A stretch of DNA of 64,000 nt from an archaeon (GTDB lineage: Archaea; Nanobdellota; Nanobdellia; Pacearchaeales; GW2011-AR1), in contig JAIORZ010000002.1 of the NCBI GenBank assembly GCA_021107855.1, forward strand, positions 309,425 to 373,424, written 5' to 3'. Shown here in pieces: positions 23,193 to 32,446 of this stretch (its first letter is position 1; every line of letters begins with the position of its first letter). Made by a program: the position numbers and the translations under genes. The notes under the pieces are model-generated. The model ran no database searches. It saw only the letters and a list, made by a program, of their open reading frames with translations, and was not told the DNA's origin.

Positions 23193-24035
23193 ATGAAACC
23201 CATAGGCAAACTCCTTAATTTCGGTTTAATTAATATAGACAAATCAGTCGGACCAACATCTTATTCGGTTTCTGAATTTATCAAAAGACAATTGAAATTG
23301 AAAAAAACGTCGCACATGGGAACGCTTGACCCGAAAGTGACCGGAGTTTTACCCATCACATTGGGACGAGCCTGCAAATTAGCTGGATATTTCATTAAAC
23401 ACGACAAAAGTTATGTTGGAATTTTGGAGACACATAAAAAATGTGGCATTAAGGAGTTACAGAAGTTGATTGATGAGAATTTTAGTGGGAAAATTTTACA
23501 AACACCGCCACATCGGTCAGCTGTAAAAAGAGAAGAAAGACAGAGAAAGGTTTATCTTTGGAAATTATTGGAAGCAAGTGAGGATGGAAAATCTTTTTTA
23601 TTTAATTGCCGAGTTGAGGGTGGGACTTATATTAGAAAGCTTTGTTCAGACCTGGGTGAGATGATTGGCGGGGCACATATGGGAGAATTAAGAAGAACTG
23701 AAGCTGGGATTTTTGATGAAAGTGATTTGGTTAGTTTGAATGATTTTGAAAGCGCAGTTAAGGAATGGAAAACTGGAGATGAAGAGAAGTTAAAAGGAAT
23801 GGTTATGGATGCCGAGAGTGCAATCAAAAAAGTTTTACCCGTGGCTGAAGTTGATAAATCTGCCTTGAAATCGCTCTATATTGGAAGACCACTCTTTGCG
23901 AATAATGTTTTAGAAAAACCTAAATTAAAGGAAGGGGATATCTTTGCTTTATTTTGTAAAGATGAGTTTGTTGGGATTTATCGGAGAACTGGGGAAGAAA
24001 TTATTTTTGGCAGAAGTGAATTCGTCTGTAATTAG
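23193..24035 (+). CDS. cbf5: tRNA/rRNA pseudouridine synthase Cbf5 (TruB family with PUA domain)
   Basis: Catalytic subunit of box H/ACA guide ribonucleoproteins in archaea. The catalytic Asp is in HMGTLDPKVTGVLPITLGRA (about 45-64). Further TruB motifs are FIKHDKSYVGIL, PPHRSAVKREERQRKVYL and VEGGTYIRKLCSDLGE. A PUA domain follows (about 205-280). Length 280 is shorter than typical archaeal Cbf5 of about 330 because the N-terminal part is trimmed. The TATA box GATATAAAAAG lies at 23162-23172. Confidence 0.92.
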   Translation: MKPIGKLLNFGLINIDKSVGPTSYSVSEFIKRQLKLKKTSHMGTLDPKVTGVLPITLGRACKLAGYFIKHDKSYVGILETHKKCGIKELQKLIDENFSGKILQTPPHRSAVKREERQRKVYLWKLLEASEDGKSFLFNCRVEGGTYIRKLCSDLGEMIGGAHMGELRRTEAGIFDESDLVSLNDFESAVKEWKTGDEEKLKGMVMDAESAIKKVLPVAEVDKSALKSLYIGRPLFANNVLEKPKLKEGDIFALFCKDEFVGIYRRTGEEIIFGRSEFVCN

Positions 24036-24101
24036 GTAAAATTTCAAACATATAGTTTAGAAGATAGATTTATTTTTAAGTAGAAGTTTCGTAGATTTTT
24101 T

Positions 24102-26144
24102 ATGAAAGAAGATGAAATAGAAGAGGATGTGATTAAGGCAATTGATCAGGATGAGTTTTTGATTGATGCGAAGGAATTCTTTGAGGTAAATCGGAAGGAG
24201 ATCGGTAAGGTCGCGAAAAGAGGGGAAAAGATTGTTTCTGTTGATTTTGAAAATTTTTCGGCGCATAGCCCTGAGTTGGCTGAAAATTTGATTGATAGGC
24301 CTGAAGAAACGATACAACTATTGGAGGTCGCATTGGAAGAGTTAGAATGGGCACCGAATGATGCACGAGTTAGATTTACCAGTATTTCGGGACAGCAAGA
24401 ACTGTTCATTCGGCATATCCGGTCGAAACATCTGGGGAAAATGATTGGAATCGACGGTATCGTCAGACAAGCGAGTGAGGTTAGACCGTTAGTGACAAAT
24501 GCTAAATTCGAGTGTCCAAGTTGTGGAACGATTATTTCTGTTTTGCAAATTGATAAGAAGTTTAAGGAGCCGAGTAGATGTTCGTGTGGTCGTCGTGGCG
24601 GGTTTAAAGAAATTGCAAAAGACATGGTTGATGCGCAGGTTTTGACGATTGAGGAGGCTTCGGATAATTTGCATGGGGGGGAACAGCCGAAGAGAATGAC
24701 GATTTTTCTAAAAGAGGATTTGGTTGACCCGAATATGGAAATGAGGACGACGCCTGGGGCTCGGGTTAAGGTGATTGGGATTTTGAAGGAGATTGCGATT
24801 ACGACGGGGAGCGGGGCGATGTTGACCCGTTTTGATTTGGCGATTGAATCGAATAATGTGATTCCGTTGGAGGAGAGTTTTGAGGATGTGGATATTGATG
24901 ATGAGGATGAGAGAGCGATTCGTGAGTTGGCGGCCAGTCCCGATTTGATGAAAAAGATGACGGACAGCATTGCACCTTCAATTTGGGGACATCGTGATGT
25001 GAAAAAAGCCTTAGCGTTCCAGTTGTTTGGCGGAGTAAAGAAAACACGGAGTGATAATACGAAAATGAGAGGAGATGTCCATGTTTTGTTGGTCGGGGAC
25101 CCGGGTGTTGCGAAGTCGGTTATGCTTGGGTTTATTGCGGGTGTTGCTCCGAAAGCTCGTTATATTTCTGGGAAATCGTCAACTGGCGCTGGTTTGACGG
25201 CAACTGTTGTAAAAGACGATATTTTGAAGGGCTGGGGACTTGAGGCTGGTGCGATGGTTTTGGCGAATAAGGGGATTGTTTGTATTGATGAGTTTGATAA
25301 GATGGACGAGGAGGATAGGTCTACGATGCATGAGGCTATGGAGCAGCAGACCGTGACGATTTCGAAGGCGACTGTTCAAGCTACTTTGCGCTCTCAGACT
25401 TCAGTTTTGGCAGCTGCGAATCCTAAATTTGGTCGATTTGACCCATTGCAGTCAATTCCGAAACAGGTAAATTTAATGCCAAGTCTACTATCCCGTTTCG
25501 ATGCAATTTTCATCATCAGAGATATCCCAAGCAGAGAAAAAGACGAAGCAATCGCATCACACGTATTACTCGAACACCAACAAGAGGCGAAACACGATGT
25601 CATTGATAACGATTTGTTAAGAAAATACATCTCATACGCCAAGCAAAAATATAATCCGGTTTTGACTAACGAGGCAGTTGTAGCGATGAAAGATTTTTAT
25701 GTAGGGTTGAGAAATATGCCACAGATTGGGGACGGTCCGAGTAAGCCAATTCCTATTGGGGCACGACAGTTAGAGGCGATGGTCAGGTTATCAGAGGCAC
25801 ATGCTCGAATGAGATTGAGTGATAAGGTTGAGGTTGAAGATGCTATTGCGGCGATTAATTTGGTGAAGAGTTATTTGTTGCAGGTTGGTTATGATAAGGA
25901 TACGAAGACTTTTGATGTTGATAAGATTACGGGGACGAGTGCTTCGGCTAGGAATAAGATTAGTGTTGTTATTGATACTTTGGATGAGCTGGAGAAGAGG
26001 TTGGGGAAGTTGATTCCGTTGGAGGAAGTTTCGAAGGCGCTTGAGGGGAGGATGAAGGATGCTGATGTTGATGAGGCAATTGGGAAGTTGTTGAAAGCTG
26101 GGGATTTGTTTAGACCGAGGAGAGGGTTTGTTCAGAGGATGTAA
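24102..26144 (+). CDS. mcm: replicative DNA helicase MCM
   Basis: Archaeal MCM, which forms a hexameric replicative helicase. The N-terminal domain includes a zinc site (CPSCG and CSCG, about 137-165) and the OB fold. The AAA+ part shows Walker A GDPGVAKS (about 329-336), Walker B GIVCIDEFDKM, the sensor-1 AAANPKFG, the arginine finger SRFD and the MCM-specific DKMDEEDRSTMHEAMEQQ. A C-terminal winged-helix segment closes it. Length 680 is normal. It has its own TATA box around 24070-24078 and is followed by RPA and other replication/repair-type genes. Confidence 0.97.
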   Translation: MKEDEIEEDVIKAIDQDEFLIDAKEFFEVNRKEIGKVAKRGEKIVSVDFENFSAHSPELAENLIDRPEETIQLLEVALEELEWAPNDARVRFTSISGQQELFIRHIRSKHLGKMIGIDGIVRQASEVRPLVTNAKFECPSCGTIISVLQIDKKFKEPSRCSCGRRGGFKEIAKDMVDAQVLTIEEASDNLHGGEQPKRMTIFLKEDLVDPNMEMRTTPGARVKVIGILKEIAITTGSGAMLTRFDLAIESNNVIPLEESFEDVDIDDEDERAIRELAASPDLMKKMTDSIAPSIWGHRDVKKALAFQLFGGVKKTRSDNTKMRGDVHVLLVGDPGVAKSVMLGFIAGVAPKARYISGKSSTGAGLTATVVKDDILKGWGLEAGAMVLANKGIVCIDEFDKMDEEDRSTMHEAMEQQTVTISKATVQATLRSQTSVLAAANPKFGRFDPLQSIPKQVNLMPSLLSRFDAIFIIRDIPSREKDEAIASHVLLEHQQEAKHDVIDNDLLRKYISYAKQKYNPVLTNEAVVAMKDFYVGLRNMPQIGDGPSKPIPIGARQLEAMVRLSEAHARMRLSDKVEVEDAIAAINLVKSYLLQVGYDKDTKTFDVDKITGTSASARNKISVVIDTLDELEKRLGKLIPLEEVSKALEGRMKDADVDEAIGKLLKAGDLFRPRRGFVQRM

Positions 26145-26206
26145 GATATTATTAGGCTATATTTTATCACAATAATTCTTAAAAGGTCATGGGTTCTATC
26201 AGTAGA

Positions 26207-26467
26207 ATGGGAACTCTTTATGATGTAATGGTCGAATCCATTAAGGATAAATATTTTAGGGATACCGATGGGGTGATTTACCGAGTTGAGGGAATTGGTT
26301 TACATGATAAACATTCTGAAGTTTCTATGGTAGAAGTTTTGACGAGGCAAAGTGTTGGCGTTGATATGTTGTGCATTAGAGAGTATGAGAAGGTTTCTAG
26401 AGAAGATGTAAAGGAAACCTTATTTGGAATAGAGAGAAGAATTTCAGAAGAAAAAGAAAGCTTGTAA
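26207..26467 (+). CDS. hypothetical protein, about 86 aa
   Basis: The frame is open from the ATG at 26189. The TATA-like TTCTTAAAAG at about 26175-26184, however, is only 9 nt from that ATG and the usual 26-30 nt from the second ATG at 26207, so 26207 is preferred. The product is a small mixed domain (YRVEGIGLHDKHSEVSMVEV) with a charged C-terminal helix. Family not recognised. Confidence 0.55.
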   Translation: MGTLYDVMVESIKDKYFRDTDGVIYRVEGIGLHDKHSEVSMVEVLTRQSVGVDMLCIREYEKVSREDVKETLFGIERRISEEKESL

Positions 26468-26569
26468 TTATATTAAATCCAGCTCAATTCCTGAGGTCGA
26501 GGAAAGGGTTGTGTAACATATGTGATTTGGTATAATGATTTTTATAAAGAACCTTTTGGTTTAATTTCT

Positions 26570-27469
26570 ATGTACTCGACAATGAATTATTCTGTCCCAG
26601 AGAAGAAGGGGGAATTGCGTGATTTTAATGACATATTCTTGGGCATTGTAAAAAAAAGGGTGGAAAGCAGTTGCTGTGGAGTTCATCCTAGTCATGCAGG
26701 CATTGTACCTGTCGCGGCTGATTTTTTTAGAGAGATGGTGCCGAAGTCTGAGAATCCTGTTAAAGTTTTGGAAAATTCTTTTACATCTCAAAGCCCCTTC
26801 CTCCCTGGGATGTCATTAGTTTCTACCCCTACTAATTCGGACAGACCATATTTTATTCAAAGAGAAAGAAGGAGATGGGATAGTGATTATGATACTAAAA
26901 TGTTTTTAAAAATAAATGGCACCGAAACAGGCATAAATAGAGTTGATTGGGCTAGAGTTTTTGGGCAAATCCCATCTGCAGCATTAATCGTTGCAGAAGA
27001 AAGAAAATTTAATCCTGTTATCACAATTCCCTCTTTCGACGGAAGATTCCCGAATTATTTTAAAGACCTGATCTTTGATTCTATGCCTGAAGGACTAAAG
27101 GTTGGGACCGTCTTAATTGACGGGCATGTCGGCGAATATTGTGGTAAGCATTCAGATGGAGGAATGATTGTGGTTAATGGTAGTACCGGACAAAATTTAG
27201 GAGATGTCTCTAATGGAGTTACATATATTGTAAAAGATTTTGCCGGAAAACCCACGCAGGTTGAAAATTGTAATTTTTATGTTGGACTTGGATTTAGAGG
27301 AAGAGATTTCGGAGACGAAATTAAAGATTTTGAACTTGATAAACTTAGAGAGAAAGGATGTAAGATAGATAAATGGACTAATTTTAAGAAAGATGCATTT
27401 AAGAAAAAATTCATATCTCTTGAGAAAATGCTTGCTATTAATCCAACTCAATCTCAACAATCCTTATAA
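26570..27469 (+). CDS. protein with a GXGXG beta-helix-like motif, function unknown
   Basis: 299 residues. The ATG at 26570 is correctly spaced from TTTTTATAAAG (about 26539-26549), so the upstream GTG-started extension is unlikely. Near residues 185-225 the pattern IDGHVGEYCGKHSDGGMIVVNG, then GQNLGDVSNGVTYIV resembles the Gly-x-Gly-x-Gly right-handed beta-helix of glutamate synthase and FwdC. There is no catalytic glutaminase part. The N-terminal half is unrelated to known enzymes as far as I can see (CCGVHPSHAG may be a turn). No role is inferred. Confidence 0.5.
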   Translation: MYSTMNYSVPEKKGELRDFNDIFLGIVKKRVESSCCGVHPSHAGIVPVAADFFREMVPKSENPVKVLENSFTSQSPFLPGMSLVSTPTNSDRPYFIQRERRRWDSDYDTKMFLKINGTETGINRVDWARVFGQIPSAALIVAEERKFNPVITIPSFDGRFPNYFKDLIFDSMPEGLKVGTVLIDGHVGEYCGKHSDGGMIVVNGSTGQNLGDVSNGVTYIVKDFAGKPTQVENCNFYVGLGFRGRDFGDEIKDFELDKLREKGCKIDKWTNFKKDAFKKKFISLEKMLAINPTQSQQSL

Positions 27470-27491
27470 ACTCAAATCAATATCCCCAAAC

Positions 27492-28118
27492 ATGGCAGAA
27501 ACAACGGGTGAAATCAGAAAAAGAAACATCGCATACAAATTAAGAATCGGCGATGTCTTAAAAGGCGTTCCAATGATGGATGAAGGAAAATTTCTATTTC
27601 TAGAACTAGGAGACAGGAAAGTTGTAAGAGTTAACATCTTGGCTAATTGTGTTGACAAGTTTATTCAGGAAGGTGAAAAGCAATTTGGGAGTTTGACCGT
27701 TGATGATGCTTCTGGGCAGTTGAAGTTGAAGGTTTTTGGTGAGGATATTGATAGAGTTAAGAATATTATGCAGGGAGATACTTTGCAGATTATAGGGAAT
27801 ATGAGGGAGTGGAATGGGGAAATTTACATGATTCCTGAGGTTGTGAAGAAGGTTGATGCTCGGTGGTTGTTAGTTAGAAAGTTGGAGATTCAGAATGCGC
27901 GGAAGGATTTGCCGGTGGACGAGAAAGGAGATAATAGTTTGAAGAATCAGGTTTTGGATAAGATTAAGGGTGCTGAGGCTGATGGTGGGATTGATAGGGA
28001 GACATTGGTTATGGATGTTGAGGCGAGTCCTGAGGCGATTGAGAGTGAGGTTAAGAAGTTGTTGGAGGATGGTTTAATTTATGAACCGCGACCGGGGAGA
28101 CTTCGGTATTTAGGCTGA
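27492..28118 (+). CDS. replication protein A-like single-stranded DNA-binding protein (OB fold plus winged helix)
   Basis: The N-terminal part (about 1-125) is an OB fold: VRVNILANCVDKF, then SGQLKLKVFGED, then VKNIMQGDTLQIIGNMREWNG, which reads as an RPA/RPA32-type ssDNA-binding domain. The C-terminal 70 residues (RETLVMDVEASPEAIESEVKKLLEDGLIYEPRP) fit a winged helix like the RPA32 C-terminus. The ATG at 27492, about 25 nt after CTTATAAAC, is preferred to the earlier ATG within the preceding gene. It lies close to MCM, consistent with replication. Confidence 0.83.
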   Translation: MAETTGEIRKRNIAYKLRIGDVLKGVPMMDEGKFLFLELGDRKVVRVNILANCVDKFIQEGEKQFGSLTVDDASGQLKLKVFGEDIDRVKNIMQGDTLQIIGNMREWNGEIYMIPEVVKKVDARWLLVRKLEIQNARKDLPVDEKGDNSLKNQVLDKIKGAEADGGIDRETLVMDVEASPEAIESEVKKLLEDGLIYEPRPGRLRYLG

Positions 28119-28127
28119 ATTTTATAT

Positions 28128-28655
28128 ATGAAAACCAGAACCTTCAATTCCATTATGCCCCTTGCTCATGAAGAATGGGCTGCAAATGTTTTGGGAATGA
28201 TTAAAAATCGAGGCAAGGGTGTCGATTTATTAGATAAAAAAAAGATTGTTGAAGTTAAATTTCATATGATTGCTTTTGATGGAAATTACCAGAGGACAAT
28301 CTGTTGGAAAGTTTTGGAACACCAACTTAGCTATGGAGAGAGAGCCAAATTACCACTTTATTTTATGATGGGCACTTATAGATTCTGTGGTAATATTGAA
28401 GATTTGTCCAACAGTGTTTCTTATCCTGAATTGGAGAACATGGTTGAGGAAAGGGAAAGTTGGATTGTCCCTAGTGATTGGGTCGCAAATTTCCCAACTT
28501 ACAGACAAAACGGTAAAACGAAAAAATCCGAATGGGACAATTTGTTAAAATTCACATATAAAAAATATCTTTCTCATACGTATAAAACTTTTAATGTAAA
28601 AAAAGGCAAGGTGCACTTAACTAAAGGCGTTAAAAGAAAACATTTTGATTTATAA
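28128..28655 (+). CDS. putative PD-(D/E)XK-type nuclease
   Basis: 175 residues. The stretch GVDLLDKKKIVEVKFH (about 33-48) has the D-x(n)-E-x-K arrangement of PD-(D/E)XK nucleases (Asp-35 region, Glu-42, Lys-44), followed by a helix with a Gln and a strand (LPLYFMMGTYRF), as in that fold. No specific family was recognised. It follows RPA by 10 nt on the same strand, so a role in DNA repair or a restriction-like function is possible but not proved. Confidence 0.55.
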   Translation: MKTRTFNSIMPLAHEEWAANVLGMIKNRGKGVDLLDKKKIVEVKFHMIAFDGNYQRTICWKVLEHQLSYGERAKLPLYFMMGTYRFCGNIEDLSNSVSYPELENMVEERESWIVPSDWVANFPTYRQNGKTKKSEWDNLLKFTYKKYLSHTYKTFNVKKGKVHLTKGVKRKHFDL

Positions 28656-29426
28656 CTCCTCAATATCAATCTCATCACCCAATATCTCACTCTTCTTCGC
28701 CTTAAGCTTACGTTTTTCCCTCGCCTTCTTCCTGTCAATCAAATCACTCAACGTCACATCCGAAAGGTCCTCTCTTTTAGATAACTTAATCTCCCCACGC
28801 TCTATCTTCTCATGAATCGCCTCCATCTCCGCCTCTTCCTCTAATTCCTCCTCCGGATTTTTCATCTTCTCAGCAACCGCTTCCAAAATTTCTTTTTCTT
28901 GGTCCGGATTTTTCCGAACGAAACTAACCTGTGTTTCATGAACTTTCAAAAGTTTAATTCCCAAAAGAGCCTCTAACTTCAAAAATATTTCCTTAAAATC
29001 TTCCGGAAATATTCCCCTTTCTATCTGCTGAATCGCATAAGGCGTCGTATCAATTTTCTTAGCCAGTTGAGAAATCGTCATCTTTACCCGTCGCCTCGCC
29101 ATGATTACCGTCCAATAATAATTATCTAAAACATCCGGATGACTCTGTTTCGGTTTCGGCATTTTCAATTTCGCCAAATTTCGTTGGGTTATCATTTGCT
29201 CTCCACTAATTTCAGTTGACTCAACTCTTCCCGACATTTTATCAAGACGTTCCCTTACCGAGTAGGTCTTATCCGCTTTAGTCAGTTGAGATTGAGAGGG
29301 TTTTTTTATAATCGGAATGTTTTGGTCCTCCGCGCACTCTTCACAGATATTAATCATTTCGGTTGCCTGTATCCCTTGGTAAAGTGTTACTTCTTCTTCG
29401 GTTTTTTTACATATTACACATTTCAT
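28650..29426 (-). CDS. MBF1-like transcription factor (zinc ribbon plus HTH, acidic C-terminus)
   Basis: Predicted multiprotein-bridging-factor-like protein. Zinc-ribbon cysteines are at 3, 6, 28 and 31 (CVIC and CEEC). An XRE/Cro-type HTH spans about 115-160 (KMTISQLAKKIDTTPYAIQQ), the fold used by archaeal MBF1. The family is usually about 150-170 aa. Here a Glu/Lys-rich extension of about 90 residues follows, with no recognised domain. Its C-terminus overlaps the preceding plus-strand gene by 6 nt. Confidence 0.8.
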   Translation of the reverse strand: MKCVICKKTEEEVTLYQGIQATEMINICEECAEDQNIPIIKKPSQSQLTKADKTYSVRERLDKMSGRVESTEISGEQMITQRNLAKLKMPKPKQSHPDVLDNYYWTVIMARRRVKMTISQLAKKIDTTPYAIQQIERGIFPEDFKEIFLKLEALLGIKLLKVHETQVSFVRKNPDQEKEILEAVAEKMKNPEEELEEEAEMEAIHEKIERGEIKLSKREDLSDVTLSDLIDRKKAREKRKLKAKKSEILGDEIDIEEL

Positions 29427-29479
29427 AAATTTTGCAAGAAAATATTATTTTTAAGTAAATATGTGGTTGGGTATATATA

Positions 29480-30130
29480 TTAGTTTAAGAGTTTTATAAC
29501 TGGATTCGCATCTTCTAGCTCGTAAAGAACTTGGTCGTTATTGATAACCAAAGCCGGAAGTTGCTCTATCTCGTATTCTCCCATTAGATATTCTATAGTT
29601 GTCAAATTTTGATTCGCCGCGATTGGAAGAAGTAAAATGTCGTAACTCTGAGTTTTAACATCTAAAAGAATTTTAGACCAAACGTTCTGGGTTGCTTTTT
29701 TACCCGTATCTTCAGTGTTATAATCATAAAGATAGACTATCAAATTATAGTTTTCACATCTATCTAAGGATTTTTGATTTGAAACCCATAGGAGTGACCT
29801 TAGTAAATCATATTTTTTGTGCAAGAGTTTCATCGAATCGGTCAATTTCCCGGAATCCTCATAAAGCTCCAAAAGCTTCGCTTCCTCATATATTCGATTC
29901 GCAACTTTAATATTACTTTCTTTTATCAACTCACAATCTATATTCCCACTCTCAATTAAACGGGATGTTGCGGTTGCATCACTTAAGCTAATCTCAGATT
30001 GGAGAAAAAGATTGGATATTTTATTCGAGTTGCTAGTTTCAATTAACATCCCCAAGAAAAGACCAGCCAAAAAAACCACTATCGTAATAATAAGTGCTTC
30101 CCAGAATACGTGTTTTTTTGATTTTAGCAT
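29480..30130 (-). CDS. membrane-anchored thioredoxin-like protein (no CxxC)
   Basis: 216 residues. One N-terminal transmembrane helix (about 10-32: EALIITIVVFLAGLFLGMLI) is followed by an outside domain. The C-terminal half resembles a thioredoxin fold (YNLIVYLYDYN strand, then the cis-Pro strand QLPALVINNDQ), but the Cys pair is absent. A redox role is therefore not supported, and it may be a structural relative. It lies directly after the GT2 gene on the same strand. Confidence 0.6.
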   Translation of the reverse strand: MLKSKKHVFWEALIITIVVFLAGLFLGMLIETSNSNKISNLFLQSEISLSDATATSRLIESGNIDCELIKESNIKVANRIYEEAKLLELYEDSGKLTDSMKLLHKKYDLLRSLLWVSNQKSLDRCENYNLIVYLYDYNTEDTGKKATQNVWSKILLDVKTQSYDILLLPIAANQNLTTIEYLMGEYEIEQLPALVINNDQVLYELEDANPVIKLLN

Positions 30131-30131
30131 T

Positions 30132-31364
30132 TTACCATTTATTATAACCGCGGAGATACTTGTAAAAAGATATTATCAGTAACGGCGGATACATGAGCAG
30201 ATAGAAGACCGAGTATATAAATATGTCGCGGATTCTATGACCGATAAATCTACCAGATTCTTTTGAGTAGACTAAAGCTGTGACTGTGTAAATTAAACCG
30301 AGAGCAAAAAGAAGCATTCCGAAGAAAAAGAGAATACTAGGATTTAATACCATATCATCCATTGTAATTAGCGCGACGTTTGCTGCGACGGAATATTTTG
30401 CCACGAGATATTTCATCATGATGTATTGGGCAAATCTGTAACTCAGAAAGAAGAGACCGGTGAGTCCTAGAAACCATGAAAGGATGAAGTATGGCATTAT
30501 GAAAACTCCGAGCATTCCGACTTCAAAGAATTTTTTCCGATATTTCGCCACAGTCTGCATTCCACCGACATTCCATCGAATTCTCTGCCGAAACCATGTC
30601 TTAACCGTAGTTGGTGGATAAGTATAAACAATTGACGGAATCGCCATATGAATTTTCCAACCCTTGGAAACAAAATGCCACGTAATCTCTATATCCTCTG
30701 TCATATTTTTCGGGTCGAATCCTTTAACCTGGTCGAACGCTTTTTTTCTATAAATACTAAGAGGTCCATTTGTAACGTAAATCGAATCGAGAAAACCCAA
30801 AAGTTTTCGTGTAAAAGCAATTATTTTATATTCTAACGCTTGGGATTTTGTAAGAAAATTTTTCTTCCCTAAAACTAAAACCCGAGATGTCACCGCCCCG
30901 ACTTGCGAATCATTAAAAAACCCAACCATTTTTGATGTCGCGGATTTTTGGGGAATTGAATCGTCGTCGCTGAATCCTATCAATTTTGTTTTTACAAATT
31001 TACTTCCATAATTCTTTGCACCTGCCGCATTGCCCGTATTCTTTGGCGTTTTAACATACATCACTCGCTTATGCTTCTTAGCTAGCTCTTTTATTATAGA
31101 AGCAGAGTTGTCAGTTGAACAGTCGTCTACCACTATTATTTTTTTCAACCCTTTGTAATCCGAATTTAAATGCGCGAGAATAGTTTTCGCAATATTCCCC
31201 TCTGCATTGAAACAAGGGATTACTATTGAAAGAGGTCTTATTTTGTCAGGCTTAATCGTTTCGTATATCTGTTTTTTATTTTGAATGTAAAGTAAAATAT
31301 GCACGGATAGAAAATAAAACGCGATAAATGTGTAGGTCAAATAAAGAATTGTCAAAAATTCCAT
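30132..31364 (-). CDS. membrane glycosyltransferase family 2
   Basis: Processive-type GT2. There is an N-terminal transmembrane helix (ILYLTYTFIAFYFLSV), then the GT-A domain SIVIPCFNAEG, VVDDCSTDNSA, the metal-binding GFSDDDS, the catalytic MTEDIEITW and the product-binding QRIRWNVGG. Three to four C-terminal membrane helices follow. This is the hyaluronan/cellulose synthase-like arrangement, making cell-surface glycans. The ATG at 31364, two bases before the scpB stop, is preferred over one 57 nt upstream inside scpB. The two genes are probably cotranscribed. Confidence 0.9.
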   Translation of the reverse strand: MEFLTILYLTYTFIAFYFLSVHILLYIQNKKQIYETIKPDKIRPLSIVIPCFNAEGNIAKTILAHLNSDYKGLKKIIVVDDCSTDNSASIIKELAKKHKRVMYVKTPKNTGNAAGAKNYGSKFVKTKLIGFSDDDSIPQKSATSKMVGFFNDSQVGAVTSRVLVLGKKNFLTKSQALEYKIIAFTRKLLGFLDSIYVTNGPLSIYRKKAFDQVKGFDPKNMTEDIEITWHFVSKGWKIHMAIPSIVYTYPPTTVKTWFRQRIRWNVGGMQTVAKYRKKFFEVGMLGVFIMPYFILSWFLGLTGLFFLSYRFAQYIMMKYLVAKYSVAANVALITMDDMVLNPSILFFFGMLLFALGLIYTVTALVYSKESGRFIGHRIRDIFIYSVFYLLMYPPLLIISFYKYLRGYNKW

Positions 31365-31365
31365 T

Positions 31366-31920
31366 TTATTGTTTGACAGACTCCGAATTGTTGTTTGAAG
31401 GAGCCACATTGAAATATTCATAAAATTCTTCGGAGAGAGAGAGGATTAAGGTGTGTCCGTCACGTTTTGCCGAGATAAGCCCTAAGGACCGAAATTTCCT
31501 TACATGGTCATAGGATTTGTTGCCCCGAATTTTGATTACGACAGACTGTTTGATTGGCTGTTTATATGCAATAATTGCGAGAGTCTCTTGTTCGGATTTT
31601 GTAAATTCTGCTGAGCCCGTCGCTAACTTGTTGATGAGATAATGATATTTTTCAGCAATATCCATTTTGTAAGAATTATCTCTTCGAATAACCCGAAGCG
31701 TGCCAACTGAATATTTCTTTTCTAGATTATGAAGGATACTTTTCAGAAGGACTGGATTAATATCGGTTAGCATGACAAGGTCTTGAAGAGTCAAAAATCG
31801 CCCGGAAATAAAAAGCGCAGCCTCAACCTTCTCCGTAGCCTCAACCTCTTTACGCACGAACTCATTTTCTATTTGAGACGCAGTCGATTCTGTTATTACT
31901 GGAGACACTACCTCTTCCAT
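31366..31920 (-). CDS. scpB: segregation and condensation protein B
   Basis: Winged-helix partner of the ScpA kleisin in the SMC complex. The two WH domains show EATEKVEAALFISGRFLT (about 26-43) and TKSEQETLAIIAYKQPIKQS with VIKIRG (about 115-140), the conserved ScpB core. Length 184 is normal. The start lies 49 bp from the divergent gene at 31970. scpA is at 2575-3363, so the condensin partners are not in one operon. Confidence 0.92.
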   Translation of the reverse strand: MEEVVSPVITESTASQIENEFVRKEVEATEKVEAALFISGRFLTLQDLVMLTDINPVLLKSILHNLEKKYSVGTLRVIRRDNSYKMDIAEKYHYLINKLATGSAEFTKSEQETLAIIAYKQPIKQSVVIKIRGNKSYDHVRKFRSLGLISAKRDGHTLILSLSEEFYEYFNVAPSNNNSESVKQ

Positions 31921-31941
31921 GAGAATTTATAGAAGGAAGAG

Positions 31942-31949
31942 TTTTAAAA
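31942..31949. promoter_or_regulatory. palindromic TATA box shared by scpB and the gene at 31970
   Basis: TTTTAAAA is self-complementary. Its centre lies about 25 nt from the scpB start (31920, minus) and about 25 nt from the plus-strand ATG at 31970, and no other TATA-like site is present in the 49-bp gap. Confidence 0.5.
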
Positions 31950-31969
31950 GTTTGTTAAGATATAGTTTT

Positions 31970-32446
31970 ATGAAGTGGTGGTGGATTGTAGTTTTTTTAA
32001 TTGTCGGATTGTGGTTCGTGAGACTTGTTCTACCTAGCCAGTTAGATGATGTGTCGCCTGGTATTTTTTGTGAGGAGAAATTGTTAAATCGGGCAGATGT
32101 TTATTTTGTTATTCCGAAGTTTGAGGGTGTTGAGATTGAAAGAGAGTGGTGTGAAGAAGTTCTAAAAATGGAAAAGGATATTGGACTGCATGGAGTTTAT
32201 CATACCTATGAAGAATTTGGAGTTTATCGGGATGAAGAATATTTCAGAGAGGGCGTTGATATTTTTGAAAGATGTTTTGGATATACACCTAAGAGATTTA
32301 AGCCTGGGCAATTAAAGTGGAGCAAGGAAAACAATTGGATTAAGGATAAAGTAGAAGTCGATTTATTTTGGAACCAGGTTTTTCATAAGGTTTATCATTG
32401 TGGCGACACGGGGAAATTTCCTAACTGGCTGATTAGAGTTTTTTAA
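31970..32446 (+). CDS. membrane-anchored polysaccharide deacetylase-like (DUF2334-type) protein
   Basis: 158 residues. An N-terminal Trp-rich transmembrane helix is followed by a small domain with ADVYFVIPKFEG and DIGLHGVYHTYEEFG, the H-x-x-x-H-like metal motif seen in DUF2334/polysaccharide deacetylase proteins. The family is usually longer, so this may be a trimmed version. The ATG at 31970 matches the TATA centre. An open extension to 31919 overlaps the divergent scpB start and is rejected. Confidence 0.6.
   Translation: MKWWWIVVFLIVGLWFVRLVLPSQLDDVSPGIFCEEKLLNRADVYFVIPKFEGVEIEREWCEEVLKMEKDIGLHGVYHTYEEFGVYRDEEYFREGVDIFERCFGYTPKRFKPGQLKWSKENNWIKDKVEVDLFWNQVFHKVYHCGDTGKFPNWLIRVF

Noticed and set aside
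24146-24970. Minus-strand frame of 274 codons opposite mcm
   Set aside because: It is a Ser-rich shadow of mcm codons; no start signal and no family pattern.
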